This document shows, piece by piece, positions 35,809 through 44,761 of a stretch of 64,000 nt of DNA (the stretch's first letter is position 1; every line of letters starts with the position of its first letter). The notes under the pieces were generated by a model. It saw only the letters and a program-made list of their open reading frames with translations, was not told where the DNA came from and made no database searches. Made by a program: the position numbers and the translations under genes. This stretch comes from Dokdonella_A sp964582225 (GTDB lineage Bacteria > Pseudomonadota > Gammaproteobacteria > Xanthomonadales > Rhodanobacteraceae), in the NCBI GenBank assembly GCA_964582225.1, contig CAZORA010000004.1, forward strand, positions 1 to 64,000, given 5' to 3'.

Positions 35809-37596
35809 TCAGTCGGCGTCGAAGCCGTCGTGGAAAATCAGGTCGGGATCGACGATGAAGACGGCCTCCACCGTGCAGTCGGCGTACACCGGCAGGGTGG
35901 TGAAATTCAGGCCGAGCAGGCCGCCTCCGCAGTCGCCGCCGACGGCATCGAGCACGTGCCAGGGAGCCGGCGTCAGGGCGAAACTGACCGTCGCGCCATC
36001 GGCCACCGTCTGCGGCGTATCGGGCGTGATGCTGCCGCCGCCGGTCGCGCTCGGCGTGACGACGTGGCTGATTGCGCTGAAGCTCGCTTCCACCGTGCAG
36101 TCGGCGGTGATCGGCCCGGTGGTGTAGGTGGTCGCGCTGAGACTGCCGCCGCAGCCGCTGACCTGATCGATGACGTAGCCGGCGTCGGCAAGCACCTCGA
36201 AGGTCGTCGTCGCACCGTCGGGCACCGTCTGCGGCGTAGCCGGATCGAGCGCGCCACCGGCGCCGGCCAGCGGAGTGACGATCCAATCGAGCGTGGTCTC
36301 CGCCGAGGCGAAGCGATAGATCTTGCCGTCGCCCTCGCTGACGTAGAGGTTGCCCTCTTCGTCCTCGCCGAACGAATAGGCACTCACCGACGGCGCGCCA
36401 TTCAGGATCTCGCGTGACCAAGTGGCCAGATTGGGGTCTGGATCAGCGACCACATAGATGTCCGAAGAACAGTTGTCGCCAAACAGATACTGGCCGCGCA
36501 ACGGAACGATCGGGCCACGGTAGACGAAGCCGCCAATGATCGCGCAGGTGTAGTCGGGGCCGGAGTGGCTGGTCGCGATCTTCGGCGGCACGCTGTCGGG
36601 TGGTCCGGCGCAAGGCGTCGCACCGCCCGGGTAGGTATGGAAGCCCTCGCAGTCGTGCCACTGGAAGTTCTGACCAACGCTGCCGGCGGGCTGGAAGTCG
36701 ATTTCCTCGTAGCGGTTCTGGCCGACATCACCGATCAGCAGGTCGCCGGTGGCGCGATCGAAGCTGAAGCGGAACGGGTTGCGGAAGCCCCAGTTGAAAA
36801 CCTCGGCGCAGTCGTCGGGGAACTGAACGACGTCCGCGAACGGGTTTTCCGGCGGAATCGCGTAGGGTGCGGCGCTGCCGTCCGGCCTGCCGCAGAAGTT
36901 CGCCGGCACCGGCGCCGGCGTGCTGTGGTGCACGTCGATGCGGAGAATCTTGCCCATCAGGTAGTAATTCGGACCACTGCCCGCGGTGCTGTAGCAGGTC
37001 GCGGGATTGTTGTCCGCTTTCTTGCGCCCGGTGCACTGGGCGAAACCGTGCGGATCGCCCTGTACGCCGCCGTCGCCCATCGACCAGTTGAGATAGCCCT
37101 GCGGATCGAAGTGCAGGTCGCCGCCGTTGTGGTTGCCGGCGATGTCGGGCACGCGCAGGATCACCGTGCCGCCGGGGTTGGCGACGTCGGGATCGGAGGA
37201 CACCGTATAGCGCGCCAGCACTTGGTCTTGACTCGATCCCAGGCGCGGCTCCCCCGAGGGTGCACTGTAGGTGATGTAGAAGGTGCCGTTGTTCGCGTAG
37301 TCGGGGTCGAAGGCGAGGCCCAGGATGCCCTGCTCGTTGGCGCAACTCGGGCTCAAGGAGAGAAAGGGCGTCGGCAACACGCTGCCGTTCTTGACGACGC
37401 GGATTCCGCTGCACTTCTCGATCACGAACACACGTCCGCTGCCGTCACCGGCGTGGCGGATGGCCACCGGCAGGCTGAAGCTGGTGCTCGCGTTGGGCCA
37501 GCGTTCCAGATGCAGATCGGGCGGATCGATCGCTGCCTGCGTAAGGCCGACGGCGAGCCCGGGCAGTATTGCGAGGATTGCATGAACTGCGCGCAT
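35809..37596 (-). CDS. Secreted PQQ-dependent sugar dehydrogenase-like protein with C-terminal repeats and sorting-like end
   Basis: 595 residues, with signal peptide (AILAILPGLAVGLTQA). Six-bladed soluble glucose/sorbosone dehydrogenase propeller (about 25-425) with the family segments RHAGDGSGRVFVIEK, GILGLAFDPDYANNG, NHNGGDLHFDPQG, NWGFRNPFRFSFD and GDVGQNRYEEID. Then two 85-residue repeats (VTPLAGAGGALDPATPQTVPDG and VTPSATGGGSITPDTPQTVADG), each with paired Cys, and a C-terminal IFHDGFDAD. This ending resembles the xanthomonad IFxDGFE short C-terminal motif. Sugar oxidation is inferred from the fold. ATG 37596 is chosen with GGAGGGAG upstream; the open frame continues upstream into the antisense of the next gene. 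Confidence 0.85.
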   Translation of the reverse strand: MRAVHAILAILPGLAVGLTQAAIDPPDLHLERWPNASTSFSLPVAIRHAGDGSGRVFVIEKCSGIRVVKNGSVLPTPFLSLSPSCANEQGILGLAFDPDYANNGTFYITYSAPSGEPRLGSSQDQVLARYTVSSDPDVANPGGTVILRVPDIAGNHNGGDLHFDPQGYLNWSMGDGGVQGDPHGFAQCTGRKKADNNPATCYSTAGSGPNYYLMGKILRIDVHHSTPAPVPANFCGRPDGSAAPYAIPPENPFADVVQFPDDCAEVFNWGFRNPFRFSFDRATGDLLIGDVGQNRYEEIDFQPAGSVGQNFQWHDCEGFHTYPGGATPCAGPPDSVPPKIATSHSGPDYTCAIIGGFVYRGPIVPLRGQYLFGDNCSSDIYVVADPDPNLATWSREILNGAPSVSAYSFGEDEEGNLYVSEGDGKIYRFASAETTLDWIVTPLAGAGGALDPATPQTVPDGATTTFEVLADAGYVIDQVSGCGGSLSATTYTTGPITADCTVEASFSAISHVVTPSATGGGSITPDTPQTVADGATVSFALTPAPWHVLDAVGGDCGGGLLGLNFTTLPVYADCTVEAVFIVDPDLIFHDGFDAD

Positions 37597-37719
37597 CGCA
37601 CTCCCTCCGTTGGGACAGAAGTGGGCCATACTATTCGATTGGCGCCCGCTGCAACGAATGTGCGGCGCCTTTTTGTCGCCTGTTTCGTCCCGTTTGTTCC
37701 GTTCGCACGAAGGACGCCC

Positions 37720-38469
37720 ATGAATCCAAAGACCATCCTCGTCACCGGCTCCAGCGCCGGATTCGGCGCGGCGACCGCGCGCCGCTTCGCGCGCGCCGGC
37801 TGGCGCGTGATCGCCTGCGCGCGCCGCGCCGAGCGCCTGCGCGCGCTGGTCGACGAGTTCGGCCCGAGCGTGCACGCGGCAGCCTTCGACATCCGCGACG
37901 AGGCGGCGATGCGGGCAGCTCTCGAGGCGCTGCCGGCGGAATTCCGCCCGCTCGACGTGCTGGTCAACAACGCCGGCCTCGCGCTCGGCACCGGCAAGGC
38001 GCCGGCTTGCGATCTGACGCAGTGGCGGCAGATGATCGACACCAACATCACCGCCCTGGTCACGCTGACCCACGCCCTGCTGCCGCGGCTGATCGAGCGG
38101 CGCGGCGCGATCATCAACGTGAGCTCGGTGTCGGCCAGCTATCCCTACACCGGCGGCAACGTCTACGGCGGCAGCAAGGCCTTCGTGACGCAGTTTTCGC
38201 TCGGCCTGCGCTGCGACCTGCACGGCAGCGGCGTGCGGGTCAGCTCGGTGGAGCCCGGCATGGCGGAGACCGAGTTCACCCTGGTGCGGACCGGCGGCGA
38301 TCAGGCTGCCTCCGACGCGCTGTACGCCGGCGCGCACCCGATCACCGGCGCGGACGTCGCGGAAACGATCTGGTGGATCGCCAATCTGCCGCCGCATCTG
38401 AACGTCAACCGCGTCGAGGTCATGCCAGTCAGCCAGTCTTTCGCCGGCTTCCAGGTTGCTCGCGGCTAA
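37720..38469 (+). CDS. Short-chain dehydrogenase/reductase (YdfG-like)
   Basis: 249 residues. Classical SDR: cofactor loop TGSSAGFG, NNAG (at about 86-89), Ser in NVSSVSASYPY and the catalytic YxxxK as YGGSK. The residues and C-terminus (VNRVEVMPVSQSFAGFQV) match YdfG-type 3-hydroxy acid/serine dehydrogenases, NADP dependent. ATG 37720 has GAAGGACG upstream. Divergent from the PQQ dehydrogenase; the substrate in this organism is not known. Confidence 0.9.
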   Translation: MNPKTILVTGSSAGFGAATARRFARAGWRVIACARRAERLRALVDEFGPSVHAAAFDIRDEAAMRAALEALPAEFRPLDVLVNNAGLALGTGKAPACDLTQWRQMIDTNITALVTLTHALLPRLIERRGAIINVSSVSASYPYTGGNVYGGSKAFVTQFSLGLRCDLHGSGVRVSSVEPGMAETEFTLVRTGGDQAASDALYAGAHPITGADVAETIWWIANLPPHLNVNRVEVMPVSQSFAGFQVARG

Positions 38470-38610
38470 CTGCGCGCTCGCGAGCAAGACCGGAACCAGC
38501 CGATCGCGGCGGCTACGGGCCGCATCCGACCTCCCGAGCCATTGAAGGTTGGGTCGCTCGGTTCCCTCCTGCGCGGAAACCACGGCAGGAATGGGCTTCT
38601 GCCGCCCTTC

Positions 38611-40497
38611 CTAACCGGGGCTCAGGTAGGTGTAGCCGGTCAACCCGGCCTCGAGCGCCGCGGCAATGAGCGCGGCTTCCTCGCCGGCCAGGCCGGCGGC
38701 GGTGATCTTGTCGCGATAAGCGCTGCGCAGCTCGGTCAGGTCATAGCCGACATATTCGAGCATCAGGTCGACGCTGTCTCCGCGGCGCAGATGCTCGAAG
38801 GCGAAGCCCTCGCCCTGTAGCCGCACGTTGACCGCATCGGTGTCGCCGAACAGATTGTGGATGTCGCCAAGGGTCTCCTGATAGGCGCCGACCATGAAGA
38901 TGCCGAGCCGATACGGAACGCCCGCCAGCGGACGATGCAGGGGCAGGCTGACATCGAGCCCGTCGGCTTCGACGTAGCGGTCGATGCGGCCGTCGGAATC
39001 ACAGGTGAGATCGGCGATCACGCCACGGCGGTCGGGCACCTCGTCGAGCCGCTCGATTGGCATGATCGGAAACACCTGGTCGATCGCCCACACGTCGGGG
39101 ATCGACTCGAAGACCGAGAAGTTGACGAAATACTTGTCGACCAGGATCTCGTCGATCTCGTCGAGCGCTTGCCGGTGCACCCGCTCGTCTGGTTTGAGGC
39201 GCCGGCGCACGGCGTGGATGAGCGCATGATAGAGGTCATCGAGCTCGGCTCGCTCGGCCAGGCTGAGCTGGTCCAGGGCATAAAGCGAATAGCCTTCAGC
39301 GAGCTGGTACTGCGCTTCGTGCCAGGACTCGGTCGGCGGCGTCTGCTCGACCTCGGCCAGCACCTCGCGCAGGCGCCGCAGCACCGCCGGCTCATCCTCG
39401 CGCGGCGCCGGCAAGGCGCCCTGCGGCGCGGGTTCGATTTCGCTCACGTCGACCACCAGCACGGCGTGGTGGGCGCTGAGCGCGCGCCCCGACTCGGTGA
39501 GAATGCGCGGCGCCGGCAGGTCGTGAGCGGCACAGGCGGTAGCCAGCGTGCCGACGATGGTCGAGGCGTATTCGCCCAGGCCGTAGTTGACCGAGCAGTC
39601 CGAACGCGAGCGCGTGCCCTCGTAGTCCACGCCGAGTCCGCCGCCGACGTCGAGGTGGCTGATCGAGTGACCGAGGCGCGACAGCTCGACGAAGTAGCGC
39701 ACCGCCTCGCGCATGCCGTTGGCGATGTCGCGCACGTTCGACATCTGCGAGCCCATGTGGAAGTGCAGCAACTTGAGCGTCGCACCGAGCCCCGCCGCCT
39801 CGAGTTCGTCGAGTAGGCTCAGGAGCTGGCGCGGCGTGAGACCGAACTTCGCCTTGTCGCCGCCCGAGTTCTGCCACTTGCCGGCGCCCAGGCTCTTCAA
39901 GCGCATGCGCACGCCAAGCAGGGGCTCGACGCCCAGCGCGCGCGATTCCTCGATCACGTGGCGGAGCTCGGAAGGCTTTTCGATCACGATGAAGACCTCG
40001 AGCCCGAGCCGGCGACCGATCAGGGCGAGGCGGATGTACTCGCGATCCTTGTAGCCGTTGCAGATCACCGTGCTGCCGGGTCGCGCCAACGCCAGCACCG
40101 CCATCAGCTCGGGCTTCGAACCCGCCTCGAGACCGAAACCCGCGTCGCCGCCGGCGGCCAGCGCGCCGGCGACGCTCTTTTGCTGGTTTACCTTGATCGG
40201 ATAGACGAGGGTGTAGCTGCCGGCATAGTTCCAGGCGTCGATCGCCTGCGCGAAAGCTTGCTGCAGGCGCTCACGACGGTCCTCGAGAATGTCGGCAAAG
40301 CGCACCAGAAGCGGCAGGCGCGCGCCTCGCGCGAGCGCCGCGTCGACCACCGCTGGCAGCGACAGCGCCGGCCCGTCGTTGCGGCGCGGCCGCACCTCGA
40401 GCGCACCGTCGGCGGCGACGTCGAAATAACCCGCGCTCCAGTGCGGTACCGCCCAGGCGTGACGCGCGGCCTCGATGTCCCACGGCGACTTGTCCAC
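38611..40497 (-). CDS. speA: Biosynthetic arginine decarboxylase
   Basis: 628 residues, standard for the PLP-dependent fold III enzyme that makes agmatine from arginine, leading to putrescine. PLP lysine Lys102 in YPIKVNQQ; HFHMGSQ, DVGGGLGVDYEG and ESGRAL segments bind phosphate and substrate. The start is GTG 40497 with GAGGGCC upstream. Divergent from speE; the 172 bases between them hold the speE promoter. Together the two genes supply polyamines. Confidence 0.95.
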   Translation of the reverse strand: MDKSPWDIEAARHAWAVPHWSAGYFDVAADGALEVRPRRNDGPALSLPAVVDAALARGARLPLLVRFADILEDRRERLQQAFAQAIDAWNYAGSYTLVYPIKVNQQKSVAGALAAGGDAGFGLEAGSKPELMAVLALARPGSTVICNGYKDREYIRLALIGRRLGLEVFIVIEKPSELRHVIEESRALGVEPLLGVRMRLKSLGAGKWQNSGGDKAKFGLTPRQLLSLLDELEAAGLGATLKLLHFHMGSQMSNVRDIANGMREAVRYFVELSRLGHSISHLDVGGGLGVDYEGTRSRSDCSVNYGLGEYASTIVGTLATACAAHDLPAPRILTESGRALSAHHAVLVVDVSEIEPAPQGALPAPREDEPAVLRRLREVLAEVEQTPPTESWHEAQYQLAEGYSLYALDQLSLAERAELDDLYHALIHAVRRRLKPDERVHRQALDEIDEILVDKYFVNFSVFESIPDVWAIDQVFPIMPIERLDEVPDRRGVIADLTCDSDGRIDRYVEADGLDVSLPLHRPLAGVPYRLGIFMVGAYQETLGDIHNLFGDTDAVNVRLQGEGFAFEHLRRGDSVDLMLEYVGYDLTELRSAYRDKITAAGLAGEEAALIAAALEAGLTGYTYLSPG

Positions 40498-40618
40498 GGC
40501 CCTCGCCTTCAGCTGATCGCGGCTGCGTAGTGTAGCGACGCCCCGCTCAGCGGGTGCGAGCTCAGGCTTCGCGCGACGAGGAGATCATTCGTTGCACTCC
40601 TCATGTTGCGGCGACGGC

Positions 40619-40624
40619 TACAAT
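40619..40624 (+). promoter_or_regulatory. Candidate -10 box for speE
   Basis: TACAAT inside the 16-base block GCTACAATGCACGGTC (40617-40632), identical to the argS promoter block (32133-32148). Predicted start near 40631, about 39 bases before the speE ATG. No clear -35 box. Confidence 0.5.
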
Positions 40625-40669
40625 GCACGGTCCGGAGCGACCGGCACGAATCCACACAGGGAAACCACG

Positions 40670-41539
40670 ATGAGCGCCAGCGCGCCGATCTCCGAGGAAA
40701 CCTGGTTCACTGAGCGGCAGGCGCGCTCGGGCTCCGCCTTCGGTCTGCGCGTGAAGGCGCGCCTGCACGCCGAGCAGACCCCGTACCAGACGATCGAAAT
40801 CTACGACACCAGCGACTGGGGCAAGCTCATGGTGATCGACGGCTGCACCATGCTGTCGAGCCGCGACAACTTCCTCTACCACGAGATGATGGCGCACCCG
40901 GCGCTGTTCACCCACGCGCGCGCCAAGCGCGTGGTGGTGATCGGCGGCGGCGACTGCGGCACCCTGCACGAGGTGCTGAAGCACGAGGAGATCGAGCACG
41001 CGACCCAGGTCGAGATCGACGAACGGGTGACGCGCCTGGCCGAGCAGTATTTTCCCGAACTGTGCGCCTCCAACGCCGACCCGCGAGCCGAATTCCTGTT
41101 CGTCGACGGCATCCGCTACATGGCCGAGCTCGAAGCCGAATCGGTCGACGTGGTGATCGTCGACTCGACCGACCCGGTCGGTCCGGCCGAGGGCCTGTTC
41201 AAGGCCGAGTTCTACTCGAGCTGCCTGCACGCGCTGCGCCACAGCGGCATTCTGGTACAGCAGAGCGAGTCGCCGCTGCTGCATCTGGACCTGATCAAGG
41301 CGATGCGCAGCGCGATGCGCGTGGCCGGCTTCCATGCGGTGCGCACGCTCACCTTCCCGCAGCCGATCTACCCTTCCGGCTGGTGGAGCTGCACCCTGGC
41401 GCGCAAGGGTGCCGATCTGTCAGGCTTTCGCGAGCGCGGCGCGGCGATCAAGCAGTTTCCGACCCGCTACTACAACGCCGAAATCCACAAGGCGGCATTG
41501 TCGCTGCCCAACTTCATGCGCGACGAGCTCGGCGAATAG
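40670..41539 (+). CDS. speE: Spermidine synthase
   Basis: 289 residues. Transfers an aminopropyl group from decarboxylated SAM to putrescine. Segments include QTPYQTIEIYDTSDWGKLM, the nucleotide loop GGGDCGTLHEVLKH (GGGD at 92-95), the acidic pair region VIVDSTDPVGPAEGLF and YPSGWWSCTLARKG. ATG 40670 has CACAGGGAAACC upstream, better spaced than the in-frame start at 40592. Divergent from speA. Confidence 0.95.
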   Translation: MSASAPISEETWFTERQARSGSAFGLRVKARLHAEQTPYQTIEIYDTSDWGKLMVIDGCTMLSSRDNFLYHEMMAHPALFTHARAKRVVVIGGGDCGTLHEVLKHEEIEHATQVEIDERVTRLAEQYFPELCASNADPRAEFLFVDGIRYMAELEAESVDVVIVDSTDPVGPAEGLFKAEFYSSCLHALRHSGILVQQSESPLLHLDLIKAMRSAMRVAGFHAVRTLTFPQPIYPSGWWSCTLARKGADLSGFRERGAAIKQFPTRYYNAEIHKAALSLPNFMRDELGE

Positions 41540-41603
41540 CCGGGCGCGGCCCACGGCGACTCGGCTGACCCATGCTGCCCGTTCGCCCCGCCGGAGGTTC
41601 ACC

Positions 41604-43295
41604 ATGATCCGCACCGTCCTGCTGCTCGCCGCCGCGCTGGCGCTGCCGGCCGCCGCCGGCGACCGCATCACCGGACGCAGCTTCGCCACCCGCTCCGAAG
41701 TTCTCGCCCCGCACGGCATGGTCGCCACCTCGGTGCCGCTGGCGACCCAGGTCGGCGTCGAGGTGCTGCGACAGGGCGGCAGTGCGGTCGACGCCGCGAT
41801 CGCCGCCAACGCCGCGCTGGGCCTGATGGAGCCGGTATCCAACGGGATCGGCGGCGACCTGTTCGCAATCGTCTGGGACGCCAGGACGAAGAAGCTCTAC
41901 GGCTACAACGGCTCGGGTCGCTCGCCCCAGGGCCTCAGCCTGCAGTGGTTCAAGGATCAGGGCTACACGGCGATCCCGCCGACCGGGCCACTGCCGGTCA
42001 CTGTACCGGGGGCGGTGGACGGCTGGTTCGCGCTGCACCAGCGCTTCGGCCGGCTGCCGATGCGCAAGCTCCTGGCGCCGGCCATCGGCTACGCCCGCGA
42101 CGGCTTTCCGGTCAGTGAGCTGATCGCGCATTACTGGAAGCTCTCGGTGCCGCGGCTCGATCGGTACCCCGGCTTCAAGCAGCAGTTCACGCTCGACGGA
42201 CGCGCGCCGGCCAAGGGCGAGATCTGGAAGAATCCGAATCTCGCAGCGACACTCGAAGCGATCGGCAAGGGCGGCCGCGACGCCTTCTACAAGGGCCGCA
42301 TCGCGCACGTGATCGGCGACTACATGCAGGCCAACGGTGGCTTTCTGAGCTACGCCGACCTGGCCGCGCACCGCGGCGAATGGGTCGAACCGATATCCAC
42401 CAACTACCGCGGCGTCGAGGTCTGGGAGCTGCCGCCGAACGGCCAGGGCCTGGCCGCCCTGCAGATGCTGAACATGCTCGAAGGCTACGACTTCGCGAAG
42501 ATTCCCTTCGGCAGCGCCGAGCACGTGCACCTCTTCGTCGAAGCCAAGAAGCTCGCCTTCGAGGACCGGGCGAAGTTCTACGCCGATCCCGCGTTTGCCG
42601 CAGCGCCGATCGACTGGCTGCTTTCGAAAGACTACGCCACCGAGCGGCGCAAGCGGATTTCCATGGATCGGGCGATGCGGGCGGTGGAGCCCGGCACGCC
42701 GCCGCTCGATGGCGACACGATCTATCTGAGCACCGCCGATCGCGAGGGCAACATGGTCTCGCTGATCCAGTCGAACTACCGCGGCATGGGCTCGGGCATG
42801 GCGCCGCCCGGCCTCGGCTTCATCCTGCAGGATCGCGGCGAGATGTTCGTGCTGGACGAAGGCCACGCCAATAGCTACGCCCCCGGCAAGCGGCCCTTCC
42901 ACACCATCATCCCGGCTTTCTTGACTCGCGACGGCGAGCCCTGGGTCTCCTTCGGCGTGATGGGTGGCGACATGCAGCCGCAGGGCCACGCGGAAATCGT
43001 CATGAATCTGATCGACTTCGGCATGAACCTGCAGGAAGCCGGGGACGCGCCACGCGTCCAGCACGAGGGCTCGACCTCGCCGGAAGGCCAGGCGCCGGCG
43101 ATGGCGGACGGCGGCTGGATCGATCTGGAAAGCGGTTTCCCCTGGGAGACCGTGCGCGCGCTGATGCAGAAGGGACATTCGGTGCGTTACGCCAACGGCC
43201 CCTACGGCGGCTATCAGGCGATCGAGCGGGCGCCGAACGGAAGCTGGGTCGGCGCCAGCGAAAGCCGCAAGGACGGTCAGGCGGCAGGCTACTGA
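41604..43295 (+). CDS. Gamma-glutamyltransferase family protein (YwrD/GGT-like), periplasmic
   Basis: 563 residues. Signal peptide (VLLLAAALALPAAAG). Autoprocessing nucleophile Thr372 in DGDTIYLST, with ADREGNMVSLIQSNYRGMGSG following, as in the B. subtilis YwrD-like branch. Other family segments: VATSVPLATQVGVEVLRQGGSAVDAAIA and a PVSNGIGGDLFA region. Expected to transfer or hydrolyse gamma-glutamyl groups, for example of glutathione. ATG 41604 has GGAGG upstream. Located after speE, before parA-like. Confidence 0.9.
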   Translation: MIRTVLLLAAALALPAAAGDRITGRSFATRSEVLAPHGMVATSVPLATQVGVEVLRQGGSAVDAAIAANAALGLMEPVSNGIGGDLFAIVWDARTKKLYGYNGSGRSPQGLSLQWFKDQGYTAIPPTGPLPVTVPGAVDGWFALHQRFGRLPMRKLLAPAIGYARDGFPVSELIAHYWKLSVPRLDRYPGFKQQFTLDGRAPAKGEIWKNPNLAATLEAIGKGGRDAFYKGRIAHVIGDYMQANGGFLSYADLAAHRGEWVEPISTNYRGVEVWELPPNGQGLAALQMLNMLEGYDFAKIPFGSAEHVHLFVEAKKLAFEDRAKFYADPAFAAAPIDWLLSKDYATERRKRISMDRAMRAVEPGTPPLDGDTIYLSTADREGNMVSLIQSNYRGMGSGMAPPGLGFILQDRGEMFVLDEGHANSYAPGKRPFHTIIPAFLTRDGEPWVSFGVMGGDMQPQGHAEIVMNLIDFGMNLQEAGDAPRVQHEGSTSPEGQAPAMADGGWIDLESGFPWETVRALMQKGHSVRYANGPYGGYQAIERAPNGSWVGASESRKDGQAAGY

Positions 43296-43307
43296 GGAGC
43301 AGCGCAA

Positions 43308-43949
43308 ATGGCGAACCACACGCGCAGGATTCTGCTGGCGAGCTCCAAGGGCGGCGCCGGCAAGACCACTCTGGCGACCAATCTCGCGACCGCCTACGCC
43401 GCGCGCGGCGAGACGGTGGGGCTGGTCGACACCGACCGCCAGGGCTCGGCTCTGCGCTGGAGCGAGCGCCGCGGCGACGCGGCGAGCCCGGTCATCGGCC
43501 TGTCGGGCCTGCGCCGGGACTGGCCGCAGCGCCTGCCCGCCGTGGATCGCGTGGTGATCGACAGCCCGGCCGGCGTGCGCGCCGCGGAGATCGCCGCCTA
43601 CGCCGAACAGCTGGACGCGATCCTGGTGCCGGTGCTGCCCTCGGCGATCGATCTTGAGGCGGTCGAGCCGTTCCTGGGCGAGCTCGCCGAACTTCCCGCC
43701 CTGCGCAGCGGCAAGCTGCGCCTCGGCCTGGTCGGCAACCGCCTGCGCCCCTGGACGATGGCCTCGCAGCTCGCCGTCGAAGCCATGCAGGGACTGCCCT
43801 TCCCGCTGGTCGCGGAGCTGCGCGACACCCAGGCCTACGTGCTCGCGCACGCGCTCGGGCGGAGTCTTTTCGATTACCACACCGAACGCGTGCGCAGCCA
43901 TCAGGAAGACTGGAAGAAACTTCTGCGCTGGCTCGACCGGGCCGCCTGA
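43308..43949 (+). CDS. ParA/MinD-like ATPase (lone)
   Basis: 213 residues. Deviant Walker A KGGAGKTT (14-21), a Walker B-like VVIDSPAGVRAA segment, and DTDRQGSALRW at switch I. Short members of this family position DNA, protein or vesicle cargo. There is no ParB or other partner gene next to it, so cargo is unknown. ATG 43308 has GAGGAG just upstream; the gene follows ggt after 12 bases, so they may be cotranscribed. Confidence 0.85.
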   Translation: MANHTRRILLASSKGGAGKTTLATNLATAYAARGETVGLVDTDRQGSALRWSERRGDAASPVIGLSGLRRDWPQRLPAVDRVVIDSPAGVRAAEIAAYAEQLDAILVPVLPSAIDLEAVEPFLGELAELPALRSGKLRLGLVGNRLRPWTMASQLAVEAMQGLPFPLVAELRDTQAYVLAHALGRSLFDYHTERVRSHQEDWKKLLRWLDRAA

Positions 43950-44099
43950 GCTGCACGTCGAACAACGCCGGCCTTCACAGCGACGGCGAACTTGACGGTC
44001 TTTTGCGCAATCTTTGCATTCCGCGGGCGAACCTCGCGCGCGTCCGGGACTCCAAGCACCCGCGACTCATCCGGTCGCAACCAACCCGAGGTAATCGAC

Positions 44100-44660
44100 A
44101 TGCACCGGTTTCATCCTATTCTGCTCGCTTCGGCCGTGCTTGCCGCCTGCGCCTGGGCCGGTACCGCCTGGAGCGCACCGCCACCGGCCGCCAAGGACGC
44201 ACCGGCCGCTAACCGCACTGAAGCGCGCCAGCAGATGTTCGATCAGCTCGACGCCAATCACGACGGCAAAGTCACCCGCGCCGAATTCCAGGCTTCGGTA
44301 GACCGACAGTACGCCGAATTCGACCCCACCGGCAAAGGCAGCGTGACCGTCGAGGACGTGATGCAAAGCCCGGCGTTTCGCGAGCGCATGCAGCAACAGG
44401 CCGAGCGCATGATCAAGCGCTACAGCCAAAGCGGCGGCCAGTTCAGCAAGGCCGACTTCGAAGCCGTGCACATGCAGCGCTTCGACCGCCTGAGCAAGGG
44501 CGCTGACAGCGTCAGCAAGGCGGAGTTCGAATCCGCCGGCATGCACCGCGGCGACAAGCGCGGCCACGCCGATGGCAAGCGCATGGGCGGCAAAGGCAAG
44601 CACATGCGCGAGGGCGACGCGCAGCGCGACGACAAGTCCGGCGGCGCGGCCAAGAACTGA
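44100..44660 (+). CDS. Secreted EF-hand protein with Gly/Lys/His-rich tail
   Basis: 186 residues with signal peptide (LLASAVLAACAWAGTAWSA). One canonical EF-hand loop DANHDGKVTRAE (D51 to E62) and a second degenerate one (DPTGKGSVTVED). The C-terminal 35 residues are rich in Lys, Gly, Arg, His, Asp and Met. A periplasmic or extracellular calcium-binding role is inferred. ATG 44100 has GAGGT upstream. A 16-bp perfect inverted repeat follows the stop. Confidence 0.8.
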   Translation: MHRFHPILLASAVLAACAWAGTAWSAPPPAAKDAPAANRTEARQQMFDQLDANHDGKVTRAEFQASVDRQYAEFDPTGKGSVTVEDVMQSPAFRERMQQQAERMIKRYSQSGGQFSKADFEAVHMQRFDRLSKGADSVSKAEFESAGMHRGDKRGHADGKRMGGKGKHMREGDAQRDDKSGGAAKN

Positions 44661-44673
44661 GGCTCGACGTGGC

Positions 44674-44716
44674 GCCGCGGTCAAGCGCTGTCGCACTCGC
44701 AGCGCTTGACCGCGGC
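44674..44716. terminator. Perfect 16-bp inverted repeat, likely terminator
   Basis: GCCGCGGTCAAGCGCT (44674-44689) and its exact complement AGCGCTTGACCGCGGC (44701-44716) with an 11-base loop. It lies 14 bases after the EF-hand gene stop and 46 bases before the sixA start. A 16-bp perfect stem is long even in GC-rich DNA. There is no T-run, so a terminator, a transcript-stabilising hairpin or a protein site are all possible. Confidence 0.6.
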
Positions 44717-44761
44717 CGGCAAAGCTGATGGCATGTGCAGGTATCCAACGCGAAAACTCCG

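Noticed and set aside
37597..38583. N-terminal extension of the PQQ-type dehydrogenase (329 more codons)
   Set aside because: The extension is antisense to the SDR gene. The protein has a clear signal peptide and ribosome-binding site at 37596.
41514..43901. Long antisense open frame (795 codons) over ggt and the ParA gene
   Set aside because: Antisense to two clear genes, no recognisable domain; high-GC shadow.
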